Positions 26,583 to 35,038 of a stretch of DNA of 64,000 nucleotides are shown in pieces. Source of the DNA: Algiphilus sp965216485 (GTDB lineage: Bacteria; Pseudomonadota; Gammaproteobacteria; Nevskiales; Nevskiaceae); the NCBI RefSeq assembly GCF_965216485.1, contig NZ_OZ244162.1, positions 744,001 to 808,000 of the forward strand, written 5' to 3'. The number at the start of each line of letters is the position of its first letter. Position 1 is the stretch's first letter. The position numbers were made by a program, and so were the translations under genes. The notes under the pieces were generated by a model that did no database searches, had not been told where the DNA came from, and worked only from the letters and a program-made list of their open reading frames with translations.

Positions 26583-26864
26583 CTACGGTGCGGCATTGCT
26601 GCCAACGTGCAGGCCATGGAGCACCGCAACGGCCATGCCGGCCAGCCCAATGCCCAACAGCCAGAAGAGAGTGGCGTAGCCGGGTGAAAGGCCGGCAAAG
26701 GCCAACGGCAGGGCTGCGCTGCCACAGAGCAGGCCCAGGCCACGGCGCAGACGACGCTGAGCCACAGGCAAGACCGCTCGATGGCGGCGTCGGCGCTGCC
26801 GGGGATCGGTGCTCACCAGCAGCGCCATGCAAAGCAGCAGAAGGAAGGTGCTGAGCAGCAGCAT
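26583..26864 (-). CDS. DUF3325-like small membrane protein of iron-uptake cluster
   Basis: A 93-residue membrane protein with three hydrophobic segments: MLLLSTFLLLLCMALLVSTD, LGLLCGSAALPLAFAGLSPG and YATLFWLLGIGLAGMAVAVL. The arrangement and position after a PepSY gene fit DUF3325 proteins, which recur in proteobacterial iron-uptake loci. The function is unknown. The ATG at 26864 follows the PepSY stop by one base; the frame extends upstream to 26933, but that portion lies within PepSY. Confidence 0.7.
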   Translation of the reverse strand: MLLLSTFLLLLCMALLVSTDPRQRRRRHRAVLPVAQRRLRRGLGLLCGSAALPLAFAGLSPGYATLFWLLGIGLAGMAVAVLHGLHVGSNAAP

Positions 26865-26865
26865 G

Positions 26866-28395
26866 TCAGGCCGCCACGGTGCGATATGTTGCCCGCTGGC
26901 GCCGCTCGGCGCGGCGGAGGCCATGGACTGCATACAGCGCCGTCACGGCCGTGAGCAGCATGACCAGGTCCACGCCGGCAATCTGCCATTGGCCTCGCGC
27001 AATGGTCAGGGGGAGCGCGTCCCCAGTAGTGATGGCGTTCAGTACAGGCAATGACAACGCCAGCGCGGCCACGGCCAGCAGTTGTCGCCCAAGACCAGTA
27101 AGGCCAGGTTGTAGCCAGGCATGCAGCAGGCTGGCGATCCAGGCGGTAAAGAAGATGCCTACTTCGAACTCGGCACGCGCGGCCGGGCCAGCGGGCAGCA
27201 GGCGATTGGCGGCCAGCATGGCCAGGGTGGCCATGAGCAGGCCGACGGTGGAGGCCCCTGCCATGGCTTGCGCGCAACGAAATGCGCGCTGTCCAGTGCG
27301 CTGCGCACGCTTCTCAAGCCAGACCAGGAAGCCGGAAGCGATGACCACACAGCCGGCAACCCCCATCAGGAAGTACAGCCAGCGCACCGCCCAACTGTCA
27401 GCCACCACGATATGCAGCCCGGTCAGGAACTGATAGGTCTGCATGGCGGGGCCAAGGCGCTGCTGATGCAGCAACGTGCCATCGGTGGCGTCGAAATCAA
27501 GCTGTTCGTAGCGATAGGCGATCTCGCGGGGCGTGTCCCGATAGGCGGCCACGTAGGCATGGGCATCACCCGCGAGGTGAATACCCAGCACCATGACCTC
27601 CCCGCCCTGCCAGATGCTGCGGGCCTGCGCCGCAATGTGGTCGAGGGATACGCGCTCGGCGGGCATGTCGGCCGCATTACGGTCGACGTGCGGCAACACG
27701 TCGTGGAAGAAGTCCTCGCTGTTGGAGTAGCTCGCCAGCACATTCACCGGCATATAGGTATAGACGAAGATGGCCACCCCGCTGAAGGCCATGAACACCA
27801 GAAAAGGCAGGCTCATGACCCCGCTGATGTTGTGTACGTCGAGTAGTGCCCGACCGCGCGCGCGCTCCAGTCGCAGGCTGAAGAAGTCGCGCAGCAGGCG
27901 GCGATGGACCACGATCCCGCTAACCACCATGGCCAGCACCATCATGCCGGCCAGACCTACCAGCCAGTAGCCCAGAGTGGCCATGCCAAAGGCACCGAAG
28001 TGCAGGGAATAGTGCAGCGGAAAGAAGAACTCGCTGGCGCCGAAGGTGCCGGGGTCGGCAATGGGTTGACCATCCCGGCTAATGAAGGCGTGCTGGTCGG
28101 CGCCGGCGGCATCGTGATAATGGGCGGCATAGACCGGCCGGCGGGGTGTCGGTGGGTAGAGAAATACGCCGTGAGGGCCTAGTTCATGGGCCGACTGCAG
28201 CGCCTGGAAGGCGCCCTCGAAGCCGACATCCTCGCCGCTGGCGATGGTCCGCGTGTCCGGCATCATCCAGCGGTCGATGCTCTGCTCGAAGACGACCAGT
28301 GAGCCGGTGAAGAAAACGAAGAAGATCAGCGAGCCAGCCACGAGGCCGCCCCAGGTGTGCAGCACATTGAGCGACTGACGCAGCGAACGGGTCAT
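26866..28395 (-). CDS. PepSY-associated transmembrane protein (iron-uptake type)
   Basis: A 509-residue inner-membrane protein. It opens with RQSLNVLHTWGGLVAGSLIFFVFFTGSLVVFEQSIDRWM, the PepSY_TM signature in which a first-helix histidine is conserved, and has about seven transmembrane segments with a large periplasmic loop. Relatives (PiuB, FoxB, FsrB types) are linked to siderophore uptake and possibly iron release by reduction. The ATG at 28395 overlaps the upstream gene's stop (ATGA). The longer frame to 28626 is out of family and rejected. Co-location with a TonB receptor supports the role. Confidence 0.88.
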   Translation of the reverse strand: MTRSLRQSLNVLHTWGGLVAGSLIFFVFFTGSLVVFEQSIDRWMMPDTRTIASGEDVGFEGAFQALQSAHELGPHGVFLYPPTPRRPVYAAHYHDAAGADQHAFISRDGQPIADPGTFGASEFFFPLHYSLHFGAFGMATLGYWLVGLAGMMVLAMVVSGIVVHRRLLRDFFSLRLERARGRALLDVHNISGVMSLPFLVFMAFSGVAIFVYTYMPVNVLASYSNSEDFFHDVLPHVDRNAADMPAERVSLDHIAAQARSIWQGGEVMVLGIHLAGDAHAYVAAYRDTPREIAYRYEQLDFDATDGTLLHQQRLGPAMQTYQFLTGLHIVVADSWAVRWLYFLMGVAGCVVIASGFLVWLEKRAQRTGQRAFRCAQAMAGASTVGLLMATLAMLAANRLLPAGPAARAEFEVGIFFTAWIASLLHAWLQPGLTGLGRQLLAVAALALSLPVLNAITTGDALPLTIARGQWQIAGVDLVMLLTAVTALYAVHGLRRAERRQRATYRTVAA

Positions 28396-28706
28396 AGCGC
28401 GCCGCCTGCATCGAATTGCCAGACCAAAAGCGCACCAACTGCCGCCAGGCTGGTCGGGAGCAGCCAAGCCTGAAGCAGCCGGCGGGCCGCCACTGCATGG
28501 ATTGCCAGCGCGAGCCAGAGCAACAGGCCTGCGAGCATCAGCCAGACAGTGGTCTCCGCCCGCGGCAAGCCGCCGGCAACCAGCACGCTCGTCAGCCCCG
28601 CCGTGCTCAGGGTGGCGGCGAGCCACGCCAGTGGCAGTGCGGCCAGGCTGCGCACTGTCGCCTCCCGTCGCGGTGAGGGGCTCTGCGGGGACGCGGCGTG
28701 CTTCAC
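28392..28706 (-). CDS. DUF3649-like small membrane protein of iron-uptake cluster
   Basis: A 104-residue membrane protein with about three hydrophobic segments (LAALPLAWLAATLSTAGLTS, WLMLAGLLLWLALAIHAVAA, LLPTSLAAVGALLVWQF). Size, the AARRLLQAWLLP-type segment and position before a PepSY gene match DUF3649/iron-transporter-like proteins of siderophore loci. The start is GTG at 28706, with no strong ribosome site, so a start at the GTG further in (before RSLAALPLAW) is possible. It overlaps PepSY by 4 bases. Confidence 0.65.
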   Translation of the reverse strand: MKHAASPQSPSPRREATVRSLAALPLAWLAATLSTAGLTSVLVAGGLPRAETTVWLMLAGLLLWLALAIHAVAARRLLQAWLLPTSLAAVGALLVWQFDAGGAL

Positions 28707-28735
28707 AGGCGATTCATCAACGCGAAATAGGGCGC

Positions 28736-28759
28736 GAATGGTAACGCTTCGCGATTCTC
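28736..28759 (-). promoter_or_regulatory. Candidate operator upstream of the PepSY operon
   Basis: On the minus strand GAGAATCG (28759-28752) is followed after three bases by AGCGTTAC (28748-28741). Both 8-mers also lie upstream of the TonB receptor gene, there with an eight-base gap. A shared iron-responsive regulator such as Fur is a natural reading, though the match to the full Fur consensus is weak. Confidence 0.4.
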
Positions 28760-28784
28760 TATGTCGGTAGGCTGTCAGGCCTCC

Positions 28785-30845
28785 TCAGGCAGCGTCGAGC
28801 AGACCGTCCTGACGCAGCAGGGCGTCGATCTCGGGGTCGCGGCCGCGGAAGGCGCGGAACAGGCTGCCGGCATCGCGGGTACCGCCGCGGGCGAGGATGC
28901 AGTCGCGGAAGCGATGCCCGGTCTCCGGATCGAGCACGCCGGCCTCTTCGAAGGCAGCGAAGGCATCCGCTGACAGCACCTCGGCCCACTTGTAGCTGTA
29001 GTAGCCGGCGGCATAGCCGCCCGCAAAGATGTGCGAGAAGCTGTTTGGAAAGCGGTTATAGGTCGGCGGCTGGATCACCGCGACTTCGTCGCGCACTGCC
29101 TGCAGTGTCTCCAGCACCCGGCCGCCGCGGGCGGGGTCGAAGTCGCGGTGCAGGCGCAGGTCGAAGAGCGCGAACTCCACCTGGCGCAAGGTTGCCAGCC
29201 CGGCGCCGAACTGGCGATCGGCCTGCAGCTTCTCGAGCAGGTGGTCCGGCAAGGGCTTGCCGCTGTCGACGTGTCGGCTCATGCGCTGCACAAAGCGGCG
29301 GTCGTAGCAGAAGTTCTCCATGAACTGGCTGGGCAGCTCGACGGCGTCCCAGGCCACGTTGTTGATGCCGGAGACAGCCGCCACATCGATCTGCGTCAGC
29401 AGATGGTGCAGGCCGTGGCCGGCCTCGTGGAACAGGGTGAGCACTTCCTGATGGGTGAGCTGCGGCGCCTGTCCGGCCAGGGGCGGTGTGAAGTTGCCGA
29501 CGAGATAGGCCACCGGCGTCTGCAGGCCCTCGGGGCTGCGGCGACGCGAGCGGCCGTCGTTCATCCAGGCGCCACCGCGCTTGTGTTCGCGCGCGTAGGG
29601 ATCCAGATAGAACAGACCGATGGTCTCGCCATCGGCGTCGAACAGCCGATAGACCGTCACGCTGTCGTGCCATACCCTGACGTCGTCAATGGCTTCGGCG
29701 CGCACGCCGTACAGGGTCTCGATCAGGTCGAACAGTCCGGCAATCACCGCGTCGAGTGGAAAGTAGGGCTTGAGGATCTCGTCCGAGAGGCCCAGCTGCT
29801 GCTCGCGCAGTTTTTCGCTGTAGTACGGAAGATCCCAGGGCTGCAGGTGTTCGATGCCGTTGCGCTCGCGGGCAAAGGCGGTGAGCTCGGCCAGTTCCTG
29901 TTCTGCGCGTGGCCGTGCCCGATGCGCCAGGTCGAGCAGGAAGCGCTCCACGGTGTCGGCGTCATCGGCCATCTTGGGCGCCAGCGAAAGGGCGGCGTAA
30001 TTCGGGTAGCCAAGCAACTGCGCCTGTTCGTGGCGCGCGCCGAGAATCTGCTCCATCAGCGGGCTGTTGTCGAAGCGGGCGTCGTGCGGACCGGCATCGG
30101 AGGCGCGCGTGCTCCACGCCTCGTACAGGCATTCGCGCAGCGCGCGATCATCGGCATGACTGATGACCGTATTGAAGCTGGGGAAATCAAGCGTCAGTCG
30201 ATAGCCGGCCTCGCCCTTGGCTTCGGCGCGCTGGCGGGCGGCGGCAATGGCGCCTTCGCTCATGCCACTCAGTCGCTGCGCGTCGGGCAGGGTCAGTGAC
30301 CAGGCCTGGCTGGTGTCGAGCAGATGCTCCTCAAAGCGCGTCCCCCATTCGGACAGCTGCATGGCCAGGGCGCGATAGCGCTGCCGCGGCTGCTCGTCCA
30401 GCGCGACGCCCGCAAGCCGGTAATCGCGTAGATGATGTTCGACGGCCGCCTGCTGCGCCTCGGTGAGGGCGTCAAAGGCTTCGCTGTTGCGCAGGCGCTG
30501 CCAGGCCTCGAACAGCGGACGGGACTGCGACAGTTCCAGCGAGTAGTCGGTGAGCTTGGGCAGGCAGGCGTTGTAGGCGGCGCGCCAGGCCTCGGTGGAA
30601 CAGACCGAGAACAGATGACCCACCGGGCCGAAGACGCGATGTACACGCTCGTCCAGGGCCTCCAGCGGCTCCGCGAGTTCATGCCAATGGGTGGCGTTGC
30701 TGGCGATGAGCGCGTCGATGCGCGCCCGGTTCTCGGCCAGGATGGCATCCAGCGCCGTTTCGGCGTGTTCGGGGCGGATGGCGCTGAAATCGGGGAGGTC
30801 GCAGCGGCCTTCGGCGAGGTCGAGCAGGGGGTTGTTGGTTGTCAT
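28785..30845 (-). CDS. prlC: Oligopeptidase A (M3 family metallopeptidase)
   Basis: A cytoplasmic zinc peptidase that degrades short peptides, including cleaved signal peptides. The 686-residue protein carries the HExxH zinc motif HEAGH at residues 473-477 (TLFHEAGHGLHHLLT), the downstream EF-type third-ligand region (GINNVAWDAVELPSQFMENF), and the C-terminal SHIFAGGYAAGYYSYKW motif of the family. I start it at the ATG at 30845, where the conserved N-terminus begins; the open frame further upstream has no family match. Its expected partner rsmJ is not adjacent here. Confidence 0.94.
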   Translation of the reverse strand: MTTNNPLLDLAEGRCDLPDFSAIRPEHAETALDAILAENRARIDALIASNATHWHELAEPLEALDERVHRVFGPVGHLFSVCSTEAWRAAYNACLPKLTDYSLELSQSRPLFEAWQRLRNSEAFDALTEAQQAAVEHHLRDYRLAGVALDEQPRQRYRALAMQLSEWGTRFEEHLLDTSQAWSLTLPDAQRLSGMSEGAIAAARQRAEAKGEAGYRLTLDFPSFNTVISHADDRALRECLYEAWSTRASDAGPHDARFDNSPLMEQILGARHEQAQLLGYPNYAALSLAPKMADDADTVERFLLDLAHRARPRAEQELAELTAFARERNGIEHLQPWDLPYYSEKLREQQLGLSDEILKPYFPLDAVIAGLFDLIETLYGVRAEAIDDVRVWHDSVTVYRLFDADGETIGLFYLDPYAREHKRGGAWMNDGRSRRRSPEGLQTPVAYLVGNFTPPLAGQAPQLTHQEVLTLFHEAGHGLHHLLTQIDVAAVSGINNVAWDAVELPSQFMENFCYDRRFVQRMSRHVDSGKPLPDHLLEKLQADRQFGAGLATLRQVEFALFDLRLHRDFDPARGGRVLETLQAVRDEVAVIQPPTYNRFPNSFSHIFAGGYAAGYYSYKWAEVLSADAFAAFEEAGVLDPETGHRFRDCILARGGTRDAGSLFRAFRGRDPEIDALLRQDGLLDAA

Positions 30846-30916
30846 GCCTGCATTGTAGGACGCTGCATGATTGCGGGAAGCGATGGTCGCAATAGGCCAC
30901 CCGCCGCTGCACCTCA

Positions 30917-31864
30917 TCATGCGCTCAGACGCAATACCAGCGACAGGATCAGCAGGACCGAGGCCGCTGCACAGAGTACGAGCAGCGGGAAGGCAATCAT
31001 CCGCTTGTAGCGCGCGAGCTTGGCCTGTGGCCAGGTGGACAGCACGAAGGGGCGACGGTCCGCTGGCCGGCGCAGTACGTGGACGTCCTGCGGCGGCGGC
31101 TCCTGCGCACGCTCGCGGCGAATCTGCGCGCGGGCGGCCTCGCGTGCACGCGCCCATTCCTGCATGTCGATCTCGCCGTCACCGTTTGCGTCGAAGCGCG
31201 CCATCAGCGCGGCGCGATCCTGCTTCCAGGCGACCAGCAGCTCGCGCACATCCTGCTCGTCGTCTTCTTCGCGAATGGCACGGGCCGTGTCGAAGCGCCC
31301 CATGGCGTGCAGTGGCGCATTCAGGCTGATGAGCTGCTCGCGGTAGCGATAGCGGCCAAAGGAAAAGCCAATGACATCAAACCAATGCTGTTGCGGTTGC
31401 GGGACGCGCATCGGGCGCTCGGTGGCACCGCGCCAGCTCCGCCGGACATCGGCGTAGACGCGGGCCGCCTCCGGGTCGATGACGCACACGCCGGTACCGT
31501 CATCAAGGGCAAAAAGGTCGTCGCTGGTGCCGGATTCAATGCGGTGCCAGCGCGCATCGCGCCCGCTGCCCTGCCGGCGTTCGATGCTGTAGCGCCACCA
31601 GACGCAGGGCTGGCGCGACAGGGGCGAGTGAATCTGCGGCCCCGGAATCCAGCGCGCCTTGCCCTCCAATTCGACATAGCCCTGGGCTGCCGAACGGATG
31701 CGCTGGGTCGGGGTGTCCTCGATCATGCGCGCCCGCCGCAGATGGGCGAAGCCGGTGATGCCGCCGATCAGGACCACCACGGCGATCAGTGCGATGCTCC
31801 ACCAGAAGGTGTCATCCGGCGCGCTCAGCGCCCACTGCTCAAGCGCGGTCAGAGGGCCACCCAC
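30917..31864 (-). CDS. GIDE-domain membrane protein with an EF-hand
   Basis: A 315-residue membrane protein. It has an N-terminal transmembrane helix (FWWSIALIAVVVLIGGITG), a GIDE-type domain (AAQGYVELEGKA, then PLSRQPCVWWRYSIERR, ending with YREQLISLNAPLHAMGRF), a charged helical linker, a canonical EF-hand loop at residues 225-236 (DANGDGEIDMQE), another basic linker and a C-terminal helix (AFPLLVLCAAASVLLILSLVL). The GIDE fold occurs in mitochondrial MULAN E3 ligases; the bacterial version lacks RING and its role is unknown. Pairing with lemA is common. The start is GTG at 31864, eight bases after lemA; no ATG fits. Confidence 0.8.
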   Translation of the reverse strand: MGGPLTALEQWALSAPDDTFWWSIALIAVVVLIGGITGFAHLRRARMIEDTPTQRIRSAAQGYVELEGKARWIPGPQIHSPLSRQPCVWWRYSIERRQGSGRDARWHRIESGTSDDLFALDDGTGVCVIDPEAARVYADVRRSWRGATERPMRVPQPQQHWFDVIGFSFGRYRYREQLISLNAPLHAMGRFDTARAIREEDDEQDVRELLVAWKQDRAALMARFDANGDGEIDMQEWARAREAARAQIRRERAQEPPPQDVHVLRRPADRRPFVLSTWPQAKLARYKRMIAFPLLVLCAAASVLLILSLVLRLSA

Positions 31865-31871
31865 GACGCGA

Positions 31872-32444
31872 TCAGCCGCTGAAGAGGCCGCGCACGTCGA
31901 CGTCGGCGGTCTCCTCTTCGGAGAAGACCAGCAGATCCTTGGCGCCGAAGCCCAGCATGCGCGCCACCAGCACATCCGGGAACTGCTCGATGCGGACGTT
32001 GTTGGCGTTCACGGCCGCGTTGTAGAACTCGCGGCGGTCGGCAATGGTGTCTTCCAGATTGCTGATGCGACTGAGCAGGTTGTTGAAGCTTTCGTTGGCC
32101 TTGAGTTCGGGATAGGCCTCGACCGTCGCCATGATTTTGCCCAGGCCGGCGCGCAGCATGGTCTCGGCGCCGCCAACACCCTTGACGTCCCCCTGCTGGC
32201 GGGCCGTGTCGGCTGCGGCACGGGCTTCGGTGACCTTCTGCAAGGTCTCTTTCTCGAACTGCATGTACTGGCGGCAGGTTTCCACCAGCTTGGGCAGCTC
32301 ATCGTGGCGCTGGCGCAGCAGCACATCAATGTTGGACCAGGCCTGCGCCACGGCGTGCTTCAGCCGAACCAGCCCGTTGTAGATGATGATCGTGTAGCCC
32401 AGCAGGACCACCGCCACCACGCCAAAGACAATCCATCCGATCAT
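31872..32444 (-). CDS. lemA: LemA family protein
   Basis: A 190-residue protein with one N-terminal helix (MIGWIVFGVVAVVLLGYTIIIYN) followed by a mostly helical domain: GLVRLKHAVAQAWSNIDVLLRQRHDELPKLVE, then YPELKANESFNNLLSRISNLEDTIADRREFYN, the LemA signature. The name comes from a Listeria antigen; the molecular role is unknown. It is first in a two-gene unit with the GIDE-domain gene. The N-terminus-out/C-terminus-in topology is not settled. Confidence 0.92.
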   Translation of the reverse strand: MIGWIVFGVVAVVLLGYTIIIYNGLVRLKHAVAQAWSNIDVLLRQRHDELPKLVETCRQYMQFEKETLQKVTEARAAADTARQQGDVKGVGGAETMLRAGLGKIMATVEAYPELKANESFNNLLSRISNLEDTIADRREFYNAAVNANNVRIEQFPDVLVARMLGFGAKDLLVFSEEETADVDVRGLFSG

Positions 32445-32554
32445 CGCGGTTCCCCATCACAACGCAGCATCTTCGAGCGGGTCGATGCGCCCGCGCCCCC
32501 GGCTGCAGAAGGTATGATTCTGGCGTTTTCCCACCTCCCGTGCACGGACCTCCT

Positions 32555-33505
32555 ATGCGCCTATTCACCGTCCTGCTGCTGAGCGCCCTGATCGCGGGCT
32601 GCTCCGGCCTGTCGCTGCTCAATGCCGTGACACCGGATCGCGGTTACGAAGCGGCCGCGAATATTGCCTACGCCTCGGGCGAGGGGCGCCGTCTGGACAT
32701 CTATGCCCCGAAGAACCTCGATCAGCGCGCGCCGGTGGTGGTCTTTTTTCACGGCGGGCGCTGGAGTCAGGGCAGCAAAGACGAATACAAGTTCGTCGGC
32801 GAGGCGCTCAGCTCACGCGGCATCGTCGCGGTGGTGGCGGACTACCGGAAGTATCCTGATGTGCGCATGGCCGGTTTCATGGACGATGCCGCCAAGGCGG
32901 TCGCCTGGGTGCACGACAACATCAGCAGCTATGGCGGCAATCCGCAGCAGCTCTTCGTGATGGGCCATTCCTCCGGCGCCCATATGGCGGCCCTGCTGGC
33001 ACTGGATGACCGCTACCTCGACAGCGCCGGCATGCGTGCGCCGTTGGCCGGCTTCATCGGTCTTGCCGGCGCCTATGATTTCCTGCCGATTCGTGCCGCC
33101 GACCTGCAGGACATCTTCGGCCCGGCGTCGCGCTATCCGATGTCGCAACCCGTGAACTTCGCCAATGCCGAGGCGCCGCCGACCCTGCTCATTCACAGCA
33201 AGGATGACGTCACCACCGCCATCAACAACGCCAACAGCCTGGCGCAGGCGCTGCGTGGCAAGGGGGCACCGGTGACCACGGTGTTCTACGAGACCATCAA
33301 CTGCAGCCCCGGGGTGAGTAGTCACGCCTGTACCGTGGCGGTGCTGGCGCGTCCTTTCCGCACCACCATTGATCTCCTTGATCAGATCGCCCGATTCGTG
33401 GAAACACAGACGGGTACACCGGAACAGACGCCGAGCACGCCTGCTCCCATGGAGCGCAGTGCGCCGCGCGCGCTTGGTGACGACAACGTCGAGCTGAAGG
33501 AATGA
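32555..33505 (+). CDS. Alpha/beta-hydrolase lipoprotein (carboxylesterase-like)
   Basis: A 316-residue predicted lipoprotein (signal LLLSALIAGCSG, lipobox IAGC) with an esterase fold. The oxyanion motif VVVFFHGGRWSQGSK, the nucleophile elbow MGHSSGAHMA and the acid region LLIHSKDDVTT are visible. The likely catalytic His is in SSHACTVAVLARPFR; it is flanked by two cysteines, which could be disulfide-bonded in the envelope. An Asp/Glu-rich, Pro-rich tail ends the protein. The ATG at 32555 is preferred over a GTG at 32540. The substrate is unknown. The stop overlaps the next gene by 4 bases. Confidence 0.82.
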   Translation: MRLFTVLLLSALIAGCSGLSLLNAVTPDRGYEAAANIAYASGEGRRLDIYAPKNLDQRAPVVVFFHGGRWSQGSKDEYKFVGEALSSRGIVAVVADYRKYPDVRMAGFMDDAAKAVAWVHDNISSYGGNPQQLFVMGHSSGAHMAALLALDDRYLDSAGMRAPLAGFIGLAGAYDFLPIRAADLQDIFGPASRYPMSQPVNFANAEAPPTLLIHSKDDVTTAINNANSLAQALRGKGAPVTTVFYETINCSPGVSSHACTVAVLARPFRTTIDLLDQIARFVETQTGTPEQTPSTPAPMERSAPRALGDDNVELKE

Positions 33506-34029
33506 TCCGGGACTTCGAGGGCCACCGGCCGCAACTCGGCGAGGGCGCCTGGGTCGACCCGCAGGCGCTGGTACTGGGCCAGGTCACACTCGGAGCGGAT
33601 GTATCGATCTGGCCCATGGCCGTCGTGCGTGGCGACGTCAACAGCATCACCATCGGCGCGCGCAGCAACATCCAGGACAACAGCACCCTGCACGTCACCC
33701 ATGACGGGCCCTATACCCCCGGCGGCGTGCCGCTGGTCATCGGCGAGGATGTGACAGTGGGGCATGGCGTGACGCTGCACGCCTGCACGATCGGGGATCG
33801 CTGCCTCATTGGCATGGGCGCACTGGTGCTCGACCAGGCGGTGCTGGAAGACGAAGTCTTTCTGGCGGCAGGCAGCCTCGTTCCGCCCGGAAAGCGGTTG
33901 GCATCGGGCTGGCTCTATCGCGGCGCACCGGCGCAGCCCGTACGCGCCATCAGCGATACCGAGCGCGAATCCCTGCGCTACTCAGCCGCGCATTATGTGC
34001 GGCTCAAGCGCCGCCACAGCGAAGGCTGA
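33502..34029 (+). CDS. Gamma-carbonic anhydrase-like hexapeptide protein (YrdA type)
   Basis: A 175-residue left-handed beta-helix protein with repeated hexapeptides. The zinc-binding histidines are visible: STLHVTHD, then HGVTLHACTIGDRCLIGMGA. Relatives (YrdA, CaiE, PaaY) form trimers with metal sites between subunits; carbonic anhydrase activity has been shown for some only. It shares 4 bases with the esterase-like gene upstream, so co-translation is likely. Confidence 0.88.
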   Translation: MIRDFEGHRPQLGEGAWVDPQALVLGQVTLGADVSIWPMAVVRGDVNSITIGARSNIQDNSTLHVTHDGPYTPGGVPLVIGEDVTVGHGVTLHACTIGDRCLIGMGALVLDQAVLEDEVFLAAGSLVPPGKRLASGWLYRGAPAQPVRAISDTERESLRYSAAHYVRLKRRHSEG

Positions 34030-34179
34030 GCGCACCACGGCGCTGCACGTCGACTGGTTGAAGGCCACAAGGGCGGCCGCGCCAAGTATCCTTGCGCCCC
34101 GACAAGGCCGGCACGCGGACGTTGAGACCGCTTTGGGCTTCGGCCTGGGCTACATCCCGGACATATCGAGGGCACCACA

Positions 34180-34935
34180 ATGACGCATCAACTCGTACTA
34201 CTGCGCCACGGGCAGAGCCAGTGGAATCTGGAAAACCGCTTTACCGGCTGGGTGGATGTCGACCTGACCGACAAGGGGCGCGAGGAGGCCGCAGAGGCTG
34301 GCCGTCTCATGACGCAGGAAGGCTTCCAGTTCGACGTCGCGCATACCTCCCTGCTGCTGCGCGCCATTCGCACCCTCAACACCGCGCTGGATGCCATGGG
34401 GCAGCAATGGCTGCCGGTTCACAAGAGCTGGCGTCTGAACGAGCGCCACTATGGCGCGCTGCAGGGGCTGGACAAGGCCGAAACCACGGCCAAGCACGGC
34501 GAGGACCAGGTCAAGGTGTGGCGTCGCAGCTACGACATTCCGCCGCCGCCCATGGCCGACGATGACGCCGGGCACCCGCGCTTCGACCGGCGCTACCACG
34601 GCCTGGATGCACGCGTATTGCCCGCCACCGAGTCCCTGGCCACCACCCTGGAGCGCGTGCTGCCCTACTGGCACGACCATATCGCGCCCCAGCTCGCCAG
34701 CGGCAGGACGGTACTGGTCACGGCGCATGGCAACTCGCTGCGCGCCCTGTACAAGTATCTGCTCGATGTGCCCGAAGACGAGATCACCGAGGTCAACATC
34801 CCCACCGGCATCCCGCTGCTGTTCGAGCTGGATGCGGCGCTCGAGGTGAAGGACTACCGCTATCTGGGTGATCCGGAGGCCGCGAAGAAGGCCGCCGCCG
34901 CCGTCGCTGCACAGGCCACGGCTGGCAGCAAGTAA
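34180..34935 (+). CDS. gpmA: 2,3-bisphosphoglycerate-dependent phosphoglycerate mutase
   Basis: A glycolytic and gluconeogenic enzyme interconverting 3- and 2-phosphoglycerate. The 251-residue protein has the phospho-histidine motif LLRHGQSQWNLENRFTGW, the family signature RLNERHYGALQGLDKAETT and the second histidine in TAHGNSLRAL. The last 20 residues are an Ala/Lys-rich tail not needed for the fold. A 150-base leader precedes it; no strong promoter is apparent to me. The hairpin at 34976-35013 lies downstream but is oriented for the opposite strand. Confidence 0.95.
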   Translation: MTHQLVLLRHGQSQWNLENRFTGWVDVDLTDKGREEAAEAGRLMTQEGFQFDVAHTSLLLRAIRTLNTALDAMGQQWLPVHKSWRLNERHYGALQGLDKAETTAKHGEDQVKVWRRSYDIPPPPMADDDAGHPRFDRRYHGLDARVLPATESLATTLERVLPYWHDHIAPQLASGRTVLVTAHGNSLRALYKYLLDVPEDEITEVNIPTGIPLLFELDAALEVKDYRYLGDPEAAKKAAAAVAAQATAGSK

Positions 34936-34975
34936 GCGACTGCGCGCGGCCATCGCGCGCCCGACCCGAAAGCAA

Positions 34976-35013
34976 GAAAAAAGCCCCGCAGCCCATCCAG
35001 GCGCTGCGGGGCT
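34976..35013 (-). terminator. Intrinsic terminator of the DUF4382 lipoprotein gene
   Basis: AGCCCCGCAG (34982-34991) pairs with CTGCGGGGCT (35004-35013), a 10-pair GC-rich stem with a 12-base loop. On the minus strand the stem is followed by six T residues (34982-34977), a textbook intrinsic terminator for the gene ending at 35039. On the plus strand only A residues precede it, so it is not a strong terminator for gpmA. Confidence 0.88.
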
Positions 35014-35038
35014 CGCTGCCATTCAGGCGGTGTCGCGA

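Noticed and set aside
30917..32444. LemA/GIDE pair as a defence or ubiquitin-like system
   Set aside because: There is no RING, ubiquitin-like, E1 or E2 gene nearby, and lemA is common housekeeping-type gene content. Only the EF-hand observation is kept.
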